Part shown: positions 43,065-56,051 of the stretch, piece by piece
Numbering within the stretch: the stretch's first letter is position 1
Layout of the letters: each line of letters opens with the position of its first letter
Source of the DNA: Mesostigma viride
Lineage: Eukaryota > Streptophyta > Mesostigmatophyceae > Mesostigmatales > Mesostigmataceae
Assembly: GCA_009746045.1 (NCBI GenBank)
Contig: RPFO01000448.1
Coordinates: 3,960,419 to 4,024,418, forward strand
Reading direction: 5' to 3'
DNA length: 64,000 nt
Translations under genes and position numbers: made by a program
The notes under the pieces: generated by a model
What the model saw: the letters and a program-made list of their open reading frames with translations, nothing else
What the model was told of the DNA's origin: nothing
The model's database searches: none

Positions 43065-46000
43065 TCACATTGAAATCACGTTGGCAGTCACTGCATCTGC
43101 AAGTCTCTGTGCCTGCTGTTCGAGTGGTAGATCTTCCACCTGGAGCCCAATCTGCAAATATGTGACGAAGTAAAGCACACACACATTTGCACAACAGGAG
43201 AAAAAGCATTTGTTGCCAAAAGACACATAGGTCACTCCCAGTCTCTTCCAAGAACGATGAAACAGACCCACAATCTTCTAGCAGCAAGTGGTTGATAAGA
43301 ATCAACCTGATTGCATGTCTGGATCAATAGGCAGACAAGCATAGGCGGGCTGGTTGTTTCTAGAGAGCACATTGTTGTAAGGCACCAGTAAGTGACTAAG
43401 TACTTGCGTGTAACCACGTGCGCGAGGGTGTGTTGCTAAGTATGATGCTGGTCTCATGTTGCACTAAACACAAAAGTAGCACTTGTGGTGGCAGTAACTT
43501 GCGACCGAGGTATCGAGGAGACAACCAGCGCAGGACAGAAATCGGGAGAATCCAGACCATGGTAGCTCGAGCCTGCCGTTATCGTTAGGTATACTTACCA
43601 GCCGGTATACATATATGGACCCCTTGTTGCCACCGGCGACGAGCACGGGTGATTCTTCTGAGAACAAAACGCACGAGAGGTTGGCTCCAGGTACCCACGC
43701 GGACAGGAATGGCTTCAGCGTTGAAACCGAAAGGTCCCACACCTGCAGGGACAAGCACCATGATGCCAAATGTACCGATCAGAATTGATAGACTGCCAAT
43801 AAAGCATGTCCTCAGTCGACAGCCATACCTGCCGTGGTCAAGCACATTGCACAAGGACATTGTGTATGCTCTAAGCTAGAGCAATACAGCCGGTTTGCAT
43901 ATTAACTCAATGTGCCCGACCGAAACTCCAACTTCCCTCAACCGCACAAACTCACAAACCCACAAACCCATTCCATTACAACCTTTCTTCAACAAAAACA
44001 CATCTTCACATACTCAATCCGAAACCAAGGACAACAGCTCTGCAATGCTCCAATCACAGCCATGAATTCGAGACGACCTGAATCTCTGCCTGAGATAGCT
44101 CTCAAAGCCCTTTGGTCCGACTTTGCCCAACCCGCCTTCCTGCCCTGCCTCCTTTTACCTCATCGCTCACATGACAGGGGGCCACCAGGGAGAACAGCGG
44201 ACGCTCACCTCCACATGCCCATCGGTGGTGACGTCAGCAAAGACCGTGGAGCTCGACGGCGACCAGCAGCAGTCGGAGACCGACTCTGTCCCCGTTTGAA
44301 ACGTGAGCAGGGACGCGTCCTGGGAGAGGTAAGTGTAGCAGGCAACGTGGCAGAATTGCACATCGACGAGGGTGGGGGGAGGTAAGTGCATGGTGGGTTG
44401 GTTCGTGAGACAGGGCTCAGAGTGAAGGGGCACAAATGGGAGAGAGAGAGGGAGGCTCGGGGCCATTCCGTCGTCTTTCATCGTGTGCTGAGCCTTTACG
44501 TCGCCCTATCAGGTGGTAGCGTGGCCAGATGTGTCAGCAAAAAGTATGCCAGCGCGGCCCGTTTTGCCATGGTCAGCGAGGCCATGCACCTTTTCTTCCT
44601 TCCACAACCGCACGGTCCAGTCGGCGCTTGCCGTGAGGAATATGTTGTAGGAGAAGGGGGACCAGGCCACCTGCAGGGAGGGGCACACGCACACACGCGC
44701 AGGCAAGGGAGCGGCGCACGTACACACGCAGGCAAGCATGAGAGAGTGAGCCGAACACACAAGGCCTAGGTTACACAAGGCATATGCGTCCGAAACCGGG
44801 CATATGCCTCAAAAAAATTCTGCTGCAGGCAACCCTTCGAGCCTCGATATCTATAGAAACAAGGTAGAAGATTTCAGTTCCTGACTAAATGGAGTGGCTG
44901 GGCAGGCATGAAAAGAGGGATGTGTATGCACCAGGTGAATGCACTAAAGGACCGACAGATGATACGTCATCCTTGCCATGCCGTGGCTTGATGTGATGTG
45001 GGGCGTACCTGGTAGATGGGCCCCGAGTGCCCGAAATAGCTCTCCAGGTATTGTTCACTGTACGAGACGGAGCACTTGTGCACAGTCCCATCCTCCGTGC
45101 CTGCCAAGTACATGCTGCCATCAGCAAGCCGGGGCGCGAGAACAGAAGCCAAAAGGGTTCAGTGAGCGAATAGGAAATCTCTTAGGATCGATCGATGCAG
45201 CCAAGGGGTTTCACTCAACAGGGAAGATGAAAAGAGTACAGTAGAAAGCGCTCATACACTGCATCAGTGACGTCAATATCACAGACTATAAATTCTTATA
45301 CCAAACAAGCAGTACAACAATCGACCAAAACTTCTACCAACAAAAGTGGGAACCTTCCTCCATGCACACTGTTCTCAAGGCATAATCGCATTACCATAGA
45401 TGCCCGCTCTCACTAGCCTCAGAATACCCAGCCTACTCGACTGCTGAAACCTGGGTGGCCAAGGTCGCATGCTATGGCTCTCTAATATAGTTGGGCGCGG
45501 TGCGGGAAAACCTTTTGTTCAGGCTGAAACAAAGAGAAGTTTTCCTTAGGCCCGCACATCCGCGTGCTTGCCATGGCCCGTGAGGTGCGGGGTTCCCATC
45601 TCCTTCACGCCGCCATATGCCCCCTCTAAAAGACAAGGGAAAACGCACATGCTTATTAGGACCCTGCCAGGCGCCGCAGCCAGCCTGCGTTGGTGTCGCA
45701 ACGTGTGGGTATGGTGACCTGCCACGCCGCACACGGGGAGGGTGGGATGCCCCTACTGGGAGGGTATCGCGTCGCTGGGGGCTTGCTCACTCACTGTGGG
45801 GGCATTGCGGCCTTACCTGGCATCGGATCGCGAGAAGTCAAAGCACATCCCTGAGGAGCGCCGTGAGATGAACGCCTCGGTCTTGGTGTTGGCGGCGACG
45901 GCGGGGGGCACGGCGGGTGCAGCGCCGTTGGCACCGGCGGCCGCGGGCGGGGGCCGCCGCACTTGCTTGCGGGAGCGCACGACACGCTTGAGCTTCATCA

Positions 46001-46077
46001 GGTCGGTGAACTCCAGCCCCTGGGTGGGGGAAGGGAGGAAAATGAATAGGATTTAACAGAGAGAGAGACAGACAGAC

Positions 46078-46174
<97 letters not shown>

Positions 46175-49100
46175 AGAGCAGGAGGCCGTGACGAGGAATG
46201 AGTACGAATCCTGCCTTTTATAGGGGCAGACAGGTGTAGCCCTCATGACGCCTGAAACATAATTCTATGATGCACACAAACCCGTTCGCATCACCGATGA
46301 ATCTACAAGTTAGGCTCACATGGAGGCCACAGAAGTCATCATCAGCGTCAACATTGACATCATCCCATCCCATCCCATCCCATCCCATCCCATCCCATCC
46401 CATCCCATCCCATCCCATCCCATCCCATCCCATCCCATCCCATCCCATCCCATCCCATCCCATCCCATCCCATCCCATCCCATCCCATCCCATCCCATCC
46501 CATCCCATCCCATCCCATCCCATCCCATCGACATGAGCATCATGCTCTGTGAACAATCATCTCTGGAATGACTGATCGGCTATCCCTCCATCTCACTACA
46601 AGCGAAACTGTGATCAGGAAACGCGGTCCTTGTTTCGTGTGCCGGTGGGCCGAACGCACACACATTTGGTTCTCAGATTGAATGCGATTTATACCTTCTT
46701 GATGGACCACTGTGTGATGCGGCCGTCGGTGGAGATGGAGACGAGGGACTCGCCACGCTCGTCGCCGCGGGTGACCCACTTGAGCTTCCACACGGGGTCC
46801 GAGTGCTTCCCGCTCGTGTGGCCCGACTCGAGGATAGGCTTCTCCGACTTGAGGCGCACATCGTACACGGATACCGCACCATCGTAGAAACCGACTGGCC
46901 ACACAGAGAGAAGGTGGTACCGGGGAGGCAAGGGCACAAGGGAGCAGAGAGTTGAGGGGTTGAGGGGGCGAGGGGTTGAGGGGGCGAGGGAGCGAGGGGG
47001 CGAGGGAGCGAGGGGGGAACGAGGGGAGTTTCCCCAAGCGAAAATGGGAAACTATCCAGAGAGGTGGATCATGGGAGAGTGATGATTGTGATATCAAACG
47101 GGTATGTCATCACCATCTCATGGTGCAAAGTGGGCGATGCCAGGAGGAATAGGTACTTAAGGTTTAGTAGCATAATGTGCTAGGCCTGTGATGCATCGTG
47201 CCCAACCAATGTACATGCCATTGTGAGACCTGGCTTGAAGCCGATGTCTGCACGAATGCGAGGGGAGAGCATCTGGTTTCCTCTTGCTTGTTTAGCATCG
47301 GATGCAAGATTTGAGCGTTGGCTATTCATAGGCAGGCAGAAGGGGAGCAGCACGCCCATTGATCAGGATGAAAATGGATGGTGACAGAATGCAGAAGCAG
47401 TTGGCTTGTCGTGGAAAAGGCACTGGCCTCCTATGAAGCCCGCACGTGCTGTTATTGTCAGGCGGAGCCGATTCTCGGAAGAACCGTTAGGTTCGCCCGA
47501 TTTGGCGAAGCTTATAAGGCCGTACACGTGAGAAAATACATAGGAATAGGGGATGAAATCCGCCCATCCATCCATCCATCCATCCATCCATCCATCCATC
47601 CATCCATCCATCCATCCATCCATCCATCCATCCATCCATCCATCCATCCATCCATCCATCCATCCATCCATCCATCCATCCATCCATCCATCCATCCATC
47701 CATCCATCCATCCATCCATCCATCCATCCATCCATCCATCCATCCATCCATCCATCCATCCATCCATCCATCCATCCATCCATCCATCCATCCATCCATC
47801 CATCCATCCATCCATCCATCCATCCATCCATCCATCCATCCATCCATCCATCCATCCATCCATCCATCCATCCATCCATCCATCCATCCATCCATCCATC
47901 CATCCATCCATCCATCCATCCATCCATCCATCCATCCATCCATCCATCCATCCATCCATCCATCCATCCATCCATCCATCCATCCATCCATCCATCCATC
48001 CATCCATCCATCCATCCATCCATCCATCCATCCATCCATCCATCCATCCATCCATCCATCCATCCATCCATCCATCCATCCATCCATCCATCCATCCATC
48101 CATCCATCCATCCATCCATCCATCCATCCATCCATCCATCCATCCATCCATCCATCCATCCATCCATCCATCCATCCATCCATCCATCCATCCATCCATC
48201 CATCCATCCATCCATCCATCCATCCATCCATCCATCCATCCATCCATCCATCCATCCATCCATCCATCCATCCATCCATCCATCCATCCATCCATCCATC
48301 CATCCATCCATCCATCCATCCATCCATCCATCCATCCATCCATCCATCCATCCATCCATCCATCCATCCATCCATCCATCCATCCATCTGTCCGTCCATC
48401 CATCCATCTGTCCGTCCGTCCGTCCGTCCGTCCGTCCGTCCGTCCGTCCGTCCGTCCGTCCGTCCGTCCGTCCGTCCGTCCGTCCGTCCGTCCGTCCGTC
48501 CGTCCGTCCGTCCGTCCGTCCGTCCGTCCGTCCGTCCGTCCGTCCATCCATCCATCCATCCATCCACCCACCCACCGAACTTGTCCCTAATTTGCAAGCA
48601 GAGATTCTTCCGAAAATCGGCTCCGCCATAGAGTTTCAACGGGCAAGTTGCAAACACGCACGTTACTTGATAAGCCATCAATTCAGTATACAGGCACACC
48701 CTGCCAGGTAGACCATTGATGCAGCCCACATGGCAAGCCTTGATGAATTTTAGTGGTGCAAGGCAACCACCCTACAAGTAAACTAGACTCTTGCCAACTT
48801 CACCAAAGTTCTGCCAGCAGTACTCCATTTGCACAAAAGAAAATCCATCGGCCATGACCAACCAACCACCCATTTACCGCCGGTTACCTTAAACCATTTT
48901 CCAACAATGACGAAAAAACGCGGTCACCATCGTGGCAACCAGATAGCCAGGTTGGCACCCTACCTGCCAGGTAGTTCGGGTTGCTGGTCGACCAGTCGAG
49001 TGAGGTGACGCCCGAGGGCGAGAGGAACGCCCATTCGGGGTACTGCGGGTTCTTGAGCGACCAGAACGCGATCACGCCGTCGCGCTGCTTGCTGAACTCG

Positions 49101-52100
49101 TACTGGCCGTACCCGGCCGCCAGCAGGTCCCGCTTGACGCGGTTCCACGCGCAGCACGACGCGTTGCGGCCCTCGGTCAGCTTGCAGCGGAACTCCCACA
49201 GCAGGGGCATGCAGGGGGAGCCGTCCGGGTGGATCGCCGAGGGGTCGGGCTGCGAGATGACCACGGACGCCGCGGCCGATGTCGCGGTGGATGCATCGGG
49301 CGGGGCTGCGGGGTGGTCCCCATCGCTGGGGGCCCCGGCGGGGGCAGCCGCGGGGGTGGCATTAGGGACTGCCCCCTGGGAGTTGGACGCGGGCAGCGTG
49401 GACTCTGCGGCAGGGTTGGCAGGAGCTTCGCCCGTGGTGCCTTCGGATTGGCTGCTTGCCTCGCTGGCGGCAACCGCGGCGGGTTCCTGTCCCCGCAGGT
49501 CCTCGATGATTTCCCGGGGCCGATGGTTGCGGTAGAGTAGTAGCTGCGGGGGGGGATGGCAAGGCGGGACGGCAGGAGGGGAGCAGGGATTATAATAAGA
49601 TCAGGAAAACAATGCGTGAGGAAGTTTATCTGACTGGGAAAGGGGCCGCGAGTCAGCGAGAATGCGACAGTGTCAGCAAACAAAGACGCACACTCTGCGC
49701 CTCACGGTGTCATGCTAGACTTTCCGCCCTTCACTTTGCCAGGTACACCATCGGCCCTTTCCCATGTCGTGGCACAGCTTCTGCCCCTTACCCTGTTCCG
49801 CCCCCCCTTTGCCATGGTTCATCTTTGACCTACCCCCCACACCCTGCCCTGCCCCTAGCCTTGTCGTGGATCTTTCTGCCACTCACCATCTGCCGTGGTT
49901 CGATGCCCTGCCCACCACCATGCTCCCCTCCTCGCCTTTATGTGCCAGACATTCTGCCCCCCACCTTGCACTGCCTCACACCCACCTTGCCCAGCCCCAC
50001 CCCTTGTCGTGGTATATGCTCTGGCCCGCCCCTTGTCGTGGTAGATGCCCTGCCCCCCACCCTGCTCCTCTCCTCCACTTGCCATGGCATAAATATACCC
50101 TCCTCACCTTGTCGTGGTAGATGTTCTGCGTGATCGCGCGCTCCATGACGACAAACGCCTTGGGCAGATTGGCAAAGTCCTCCACCGAGCGCTGCTTCTC
50201 GTCCTTGTTGGCCGCCGCCTTGGCGTCCTCGGCCGCATTGCCCGGCGCCGCCGCCTTGCCGCCCATGAGGCTGTTGTCCCATGTGGCCATGCTGGTGCCC
50301 ACCATGCTCTTGGATGCACCCGACATGGTGCCCTGGGAGATTGGAGGGGGACAACGGGGAAAATGGGGTGGAAAGCGGGGGGGGGGAGTGGCGGGGACAG
50401 TGGGGTGGAAAGCGGGGGGGGGAAGGGGGGGGGGGAGTGGGAGGTGGGGAGAGAGGCGGGTTGAAGAAGGGGGTGTGGGTGGAGGAAACAGAGAATGCTT
50501 TATTACCATGCAATGTTTGAGAGAATCGCGGCACCGGCCAGAGATGGTGTTCCAGGCAAGATCACTGCAGAATGGATAGCTAGTTTAGTATCAATTAGGC
50601 ACAAGCAAGTTATTCAGGCTGCAAAAAAACTTTCGTAGCTATTTACTCCACCATCACCCAGGGAAAATGCTGCGGCAATGACCATGTCTAAGTTTGACCT
50701 TAACTCTATGGCCATCCCCCCCCGCCCCGTTTTCACATGTGCTGGCGCCAGCAGACTGTGACTCCAACACACCTCGGCTATTGTTGGATTGCAAGGGTCT
50801 GCGGACCCCATCTTGCCATCGAGGAGTGCATGGCCCCCATATTACCCTGAAATAAAAATTATCATTACAATGGAGTGCATGGCCCCGCGTACCTTCCCAC
50901 CCAAGGCATGATCGTTACGGTTGGGTGCAGAAGTATAACAAATGTATATTGATACATATAATGATAATATAGTAGTACTATGATAATATAACGATGGAGC
51001 ATGGCCCCACGAGCCTCGACCACACAACAACAGTGCACCCATTAAAACACGAGAACGGAAAGATCAACAATGGCCCCCAGTTCACCTCGAGGTCTTGAAT
51101 CATGGAGCATGGCCCCGCTCACCTCTACGGCGGAGTGCATAGATTTGCCGGTCATCGACGTCATCGACCCGCTCTGTGCAGCGCTCGCCTCCCGGTTGGC
51201 ACGCTCGATCGACCCGCCGATGCCCTCACTGCTGTCAACCGCCTCGCCGTCCGCCAGCGCCTCCATTGTGTCGTTGATGTCCCACGCGCTAGCCTGCAGG
51301 GTGGGGGATGGTGGGAGTGTTGATTTTCTCATTTAGTTTTTTTTCGCACAAGGGGTGGCGGTCACCGGCAATATGTGCGTATGTTTGCGTGAGTCATGGT
51401 GTGTGCGTGTGTGTGTGTGCACGGGCTGATGGTGGGGAGAGGGAAAAGGGAAAAGCCGTTGTCGTGATGGGGACGATGTGCGTTAAATCAAGCCCATCCT
51501 GTAAATTTGGAACGTGTACAAACGAGAGGTGTTCAATAATGAAGGCTCCCGTCGCACACATGTACGGTGCTCAGCCAAGAATTTGGCACACCGGAGGTAG
51601 CAGTAATGCGCCCAAGGAAAGAAAATACAAGATAGCATAGAATGTTACATGGGCTGTGAGAATAATTAGGATTGTGGGGCATATCAAAACTAATGTCTAG
51701 CGCCAATTGCTATACTGGCCGCATGCACCCAGGATTGGCACCAAGTAACCAGAAGCCGGAACACCACGGCAGGGGGACAAAAGCAAGACAACTCAACATA
51801 AGACGAGCTAGGATGAACAAACACAAACCAATATAAACTAATGCAAACTACTGCAAACAAGTGCCCGAACACCCCGGGGCACAGGCGGCCTGCCTAGGTG
51901 TGGCAAGGCAACGCTTCAAATGGTTGGATCCCGCTTCTCCAGGCCCACCTGGCAGGCGGTCGACTCCTTGGAGTTGGTCTTTATCTGCACCTCCTTGTCC
52001 TTGAGCAGCACCGTGAGCGCCTGGATCCCTATATCCGCAAAGTTCTCACTGCCCGCGTTGCGCGCCTTCTGCGCACTGTACCGCTCGTTCTCTTCCGTCA

Positions 52101-55100
52101 CCCGCGCCGCGTCGGGCGCATCCGACCCCACAACAAGCCCAGGGACCGTCAGCAGGAAGAACGTCTCGGTCTCACACAGCTGCAAGTAGACGCTCTTCTC
52201 GAGTTCGGCCTCTGGTGGCGGGAGGCAGGAGAAACCGTCCTTCAACTCCAGCTCCGATTGGATGGTCCAACCATTACTGGCCGCACCGCCGGGTCTACGC
52301 CCCGCAGCATCCTTCCCTGCTGCTCCCCCTGGCATTGCCCCCATGATCATGCTCGCATGCCCATCGGCGACTGCATCGGAGGGAGTGTAGTCGAACATGG
52401 AGTCAGCCAGCGTGGGCACATCCAAGCCGCTGTCCACGCCCGTCTTCATGCTGCAGGAGCCATGGCAATGGAGAGGTGACGGTGGCACCGGCGGCAGGAA
52501 TAGGAGAGTACAGGTTTCACGAATGTTGCGTTCAGAGCGAATAAAGAACGAATGATACTGCACGAACAATAGTGAAGCAAGAAAGCCATATAACCCATGA
52601 CAAAGTATAGCGGTAGCCAGCGCTATAAGTCGGCTATTATCCTCCTATAGTACGGTATAGCACCACTCACTGTAGGATAAAAAAAACATAGCAAGAAGCC
52701 AGAGCTTGAGGGTTAGAGCAAATCGACACCCCAGCAGGTGCAGCCGCCTCGAAGGTGAAAAACAATTACGCATTGGGATACAGATTCTGCATCTTTGTGC
52801 CATTCAAGTTGTTCCACCCCTTCTGCATGACCCCACCCGAAACCTTGCACAGCCAACGCCCACGTTTCACACCTTTCCCCCCTCCCCTCCCCCCTCCCCT
52901 CCCCCTCCCCTCCCCCTCCCCTCCCCCTCCCCTCCCCCCTCCCCTCCCCCTCCCCTCCCCCCTCCCCTCCCCTCCCCTCCCCCCCTCCCCCTCCCCTCCC
53001 CTCCCCTCCCCCCTCCCCTCCCCCCTCCCCTCCCCCTCCCTCCCCCCTCCCCTCCCCCTCCCCTCCCCCTCCCTCCCCCCTCCCCTCCCCCTCCCCTCCC
53101 TCCCTCCCCCTCCCCTCCCCCCTCCCTCCCCCTCCCCTCCCCTCCTCCCCTCCCCCCTCCCCTCCCCCTCCCCTCCCCTCCCTCCCCTCCCCTCCCCCTC
53201 CCCTCCCCTCCCCTCCCCCCTCCCCTCCCCCCCCCTCCCCCTCCCCTCCCCCTCCCCTCCCCCCTCCCCTCCCCTCCCTCCCCCCTCCCCTCCCCCTCCC
53301 CTCCCCCCTCCCTCCCCCCTCCCCCCCCCTCCCCTCCCCCCTCCCCTCCCCCCCCCCTCCCCCCTCCCCTCCCCCTCCCCTCCCCTCCCCTCCCCCCCCC
53401 TCCCCCTCCCTCCCTCCCTCCCCCTCCCCTCCCCCTCCCCTCCCCCTCCCTCCCCCTCCCCTCCCCCTCCCCTCCCCACTCCCCTATCTTCTATGGACGT
53501 CCTTCTAGCCATGCCGCACGCTCCCATGGGGGAATGGGAGCTGAGGGGAGTGGGCCGGTTCGGGAGCATGATCCCCGAACAACGGCCTGCACCAGAAGCA
53601 TCATTGGCAGAACAACGCACAACGCACAACCTTGCCTAGACCCGACCCCCCAAAAATGCACTGTGGCTGACTGCTATCCGCGGGCACTGCACCTCCTGCC
53701 CTTCCCCACACAAGCACCTCAGCTCCTGCCCTTCCCTCCACAGGTACCTCACCTCCTGACCTTCCCCACACAAGCATCGCACCTCATACCCTTTCCCAGA
53801 GGCTCTCACCTCATGCCATTCCTCACATGCACGGCGCACGATATTGCTAGACCCAGACCAAACGTGTGCTCTGGCCGGTCGTCCCCACAACCTCATGCCC
53901 TTCCCCACCACCCACTCACTCCCTGCTTTCCCCACAGCCACCCGGTCTCCTGGCCTTCCCCAAAACTGATTCACCTCCTGCTTGCCCCCAAGCGCCTCCT
54001 GCCTTTTCTCCCGGGCCGCTCACCTCATCCCGCTGGACGCCATGGTGAAGCGGTCCATGACATCTGTCACCTCGCACATGCTGGGCACGCCCACCCCAAA
54101 GATGCTGCCGGGGGCGCCCGCCTGGCCGCCCTCCCGCGGCCCCACCTGCGGCTTGCCCAGCTGGAGCGGCTTCGGGGTGACGTCCACGCCCTGGGCGTTG
54201 AGCACCTGCGAGGGGAGTGGGGACGGGGTGCATCAAGTGGCGAATGTAGAGAAATGAGCAAGCAGATTTGATGACACATACGGTAACAGGCATCAGATAG
54301 GAACAGGAATGCAAAACCTTGCTTGCGGCAAAGATGACAGGGCTAAAAGGTTATCAAAAAATATAACATATTGTTGGAACCAGTGAAGCAGCTGCACTAG
54401 TGTGAATGCTGGTAACCTCCCTCGCTGTTCAACAAATAGATAGGAAAGGGCTATGGAATGGAAATCCATCATTATGGCCAGCCTTGACCTGGCCCACAAT
54501 GGCACAGTAACACTTCACACAAGAGGAAATGGGCCCATCAAATCTCAATCGGACATGGTATACGAAATGATGTACAGACATGTATTAAGGTCCATGAACC
54601 ATCCCACGGTTCCACACAAGCGAACAAGTGACAACACACACCTGGACGGGCATCTGCCGCCCTGAGTCGTCATCATCCCCCCGCCCCCCCTTCCCCTTGG
54701 AGATCAGGGACCGCCGGCTGGAGCGCACGCCGCTGATGCGGTCCTTGGACGACCTGGCAGGGACGAGGGAAGAAAGGCGGCAATGGAGTAAGAATCACAT
54801 GCGAAATGCATGTTTTGCAAGGGAATGAGCAAATCGCTCGAATACGATGCCTCGTTGGCCGATGGATCTGGCAGTTGGTAAGAGATTCTGCTGGTCAGTT
54901 AGTTGCTTGATTGATCGGTACGAGCTGGTGGGGGGCGGGCTGGTGTGTGTGTGGGGGGGGGGCGGGCGGGCAGGTGGGGGGGGGCGGGCGGGTGGGCGGG
55001 CGGGCGGGTGGGCAGGCGGGCAGGCGGGGCGGGCGGGTGGTCGGGCCGGCGGCGGGCTGGCGGGCCAATTGGGTGATGGGCAGGAATGCTACCATGCTCA

Positions 55101-56051
55101 GACTGTCAACGTGCCTCAAGCTAAAGATTCAAATAGCAGTTCTCTAACAAGGATTTCATACGAATGCCAAAGAAAAAAGGCATTATCAGGCAAAATAAGG
55201 CACACACCTGGAGTACCGCATGCAATAAGGGGTAGGTAGTTTCTCTATCCAAGTTTACTGCAAGGAATTGCCTGGCTAGAAATAAACTAACACCATTCAT
55301 TGCATAGCTGACATAAGGCATTTTCTGTCAGATGGATAACATGTGTGTGCCGTGGCCACCTGGAAATTGATCCTATTTCGCTCAAAAGTCCAGGCTGAAA
55401 GACGGGCACCTCCGTACCGATGACTCATTCCCCCCATATAACCTCCCTCATACCAAGCAGTGAAATGGTTTCAAAAACGGGTCCGCAACTTGCCATTCCA
55501 ACTCAGTCAATACAATTGAACCAAACGAAATGTACCTTTCCTACAGAACATAACTCCGGCAATTACCCTTCAATGGCTTCTTTATGCATGCCACATTGAC
55601 TTAGGCGTATAACCATGGAAATTGTGAGCATGGAAATTGTGAGCATGGAAATTGTGAACATGGAAATTGTAAGCGAAGTTGAGCACCGATGCCAGGTTTG
55701 ATATAGGTACTTCCCAAATCACATAATATCGTTTTGATCCCCCACCCCGCCCCATACCCTAAGCTTGTCTTACGATGGCAAATGCGTTGGATTTGCTATT
55801 CACTTCAGAAGGGTCCGTGAACACCATGCAGGCACGCCCACAATGTGGATGGCGACTTGCTGCCTGAATACACCGCCACTCGGACTCTTGTACGTTGAGA
55901 GCAAAAGACATCGACATTTGCCAATAAAATATACTACTAGGTTGTAATACCTTTGACTTTGACGTGGTGCAGCGCCTTTAAGTGAGCGACTGGATTCCCG
56001 GACGCCCGGCTTGGAGCCCTTTAACGTGGACGCACGGGGGCTGCCGTCCAT
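43065..56051 (-). CDS. DNAI4: Axonemal dynein intermediate chain, WDR78/IC138 type, 14 coding exons
   Basis: The exons are 56051-55951, 54753-54642, 54205-54024, 52450-51949, 51293-51123, 50332-50108, 49543-48964, 46894-46695, 46019-45817, 45114-45009, 44670-44590, 44319-44209, 43742-43599 and 43151-43065. All are GT-AG, phases agree, and they total 2805 nt (934 aa plus stop). The N terminus is basic and Ser-rich. Exon 3 has VDVTPKPL; exon 4 has CETETFFLL; exon 6 ends in [11 protein letters not shown]40 repeats fill about residues 520-905: [80 protein letters not shown]. This order matches WDR78, the vertebrate relative of Chlamydomonas IC138, a regulatory subunit of inner-arm dynein f/I1 that tunes ciliary bending. 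Exon 11 uses a weak donor (GTGCAT). The ATG of exon 1 is chosen because its 2-nt overhang fits exon 2. Confidence 0.9.
43516..43590 (+). repeat. Solo foldback-MITE arm in DNAI4 intron 13
   Basis: GGAGACAACCAGCGCAGG through CATGGTAGCTCGAGCCTGCC, ending 8 bp from the donor of exon 13. A copy of the AGTACTTGCGTGT repeat precedes it at about 43395-43450. Confidence 0.65.
46058..46179. repeat. (GA)n with short (GACA)n, DNAI4 intron 8
   Basis: About 120 bp of nearly pure GA with a GACA start. It lies about 40 bp from the acceptor of exon 9, so the transcript carries a CU-repeat near the polypyrimidine position. Confidence 0.95.
46361..46529. repeat. (CATCC)n pentanucleotide array, DNAI4 intron 8
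   Basis: About 34 perfect CATCC units, GGATG on the coding strand. Frames through it are pure repeat. Confidence 0.97.
47461..48627. mobile_element. TIR element carrying a 1-kb CATC/CGTC array, DNAI4 intron 7
   Basis: 25-bp inverted ends at 47461-47485 and 48603-48627 (two mismatches), beginning GGCGGAGCC. The flanking inner sequence TTCGCC...GGCGAAGCTTATAAGG is shared with the element at 56613-56813. Sequence homology continues outward to about 48671. The centre is a huge tetranucleotide array. Confidence 0.75.
47564..48575. repeat. (CATC)n/(CGTC)n tetranucleotide array
   Basis: About 825 bp of CATC (roughly 206 units), a mixed junction at 48388-48410, about 130 bp of CGTC, then a few CATC again. 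Ordered blocks show expansion of each variant separately. Open frames across it (IHPS or MDGW repeats) are not genes. Confidence 0.98.
52876..53485. repeat. (CCCCT)n-type tract, DNAI4 intron 3
   Basis: 610 bp made almost only of CCCCT, CCCCCT and CCT units. The coding strand is GGGGA-rich, so the pre-mRNA has dozens of runs able to form G-quadruplexes. Long frames on both strands are compositional. Confidence 0.97.
54940..55065. repeat. GGGC/GGCA-rich tract, DNAI4 intron 1
   Basis: Plus-strand runs of GGGCGGGC and GGCAGGC with G8-10 homopolymers. Low complexity; no gene. Confidence 0.85.
55612..55673 (+). repeat. 15-bp minisatellite, DNAI4 intron 1
   Basis: Four copies of CATGGAAATTGTGAG with single-base changes. 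Confidence 0.9.

Noticed and set aside
46081-46170. Tandem repeats considered as a CRISPR array
   Set aside because: These are pure microsatellites without spacers, in a eukaryotic intron.
46218-46571. Frames with GWDGM or SHPIP repeats
   Set aside because: Translation of the CATCC pentamer array.
47378-48631. Long frames of 345-417 codons on both strands (IHPS or MDGW repeats)
   Set aside because: They only translate the CATC/CGTC array; every frame is open because a tetranucleotide repeat has no stop in these phases.
52706-54271. 521-codon proline-rich frame and its glycine/arginine-rich opposite
   Set aside because: It is created by the CCCCT tract in DNAI4 intron 3; the ends have no motif and overlap DNAI4 exon 3 on the other strand.
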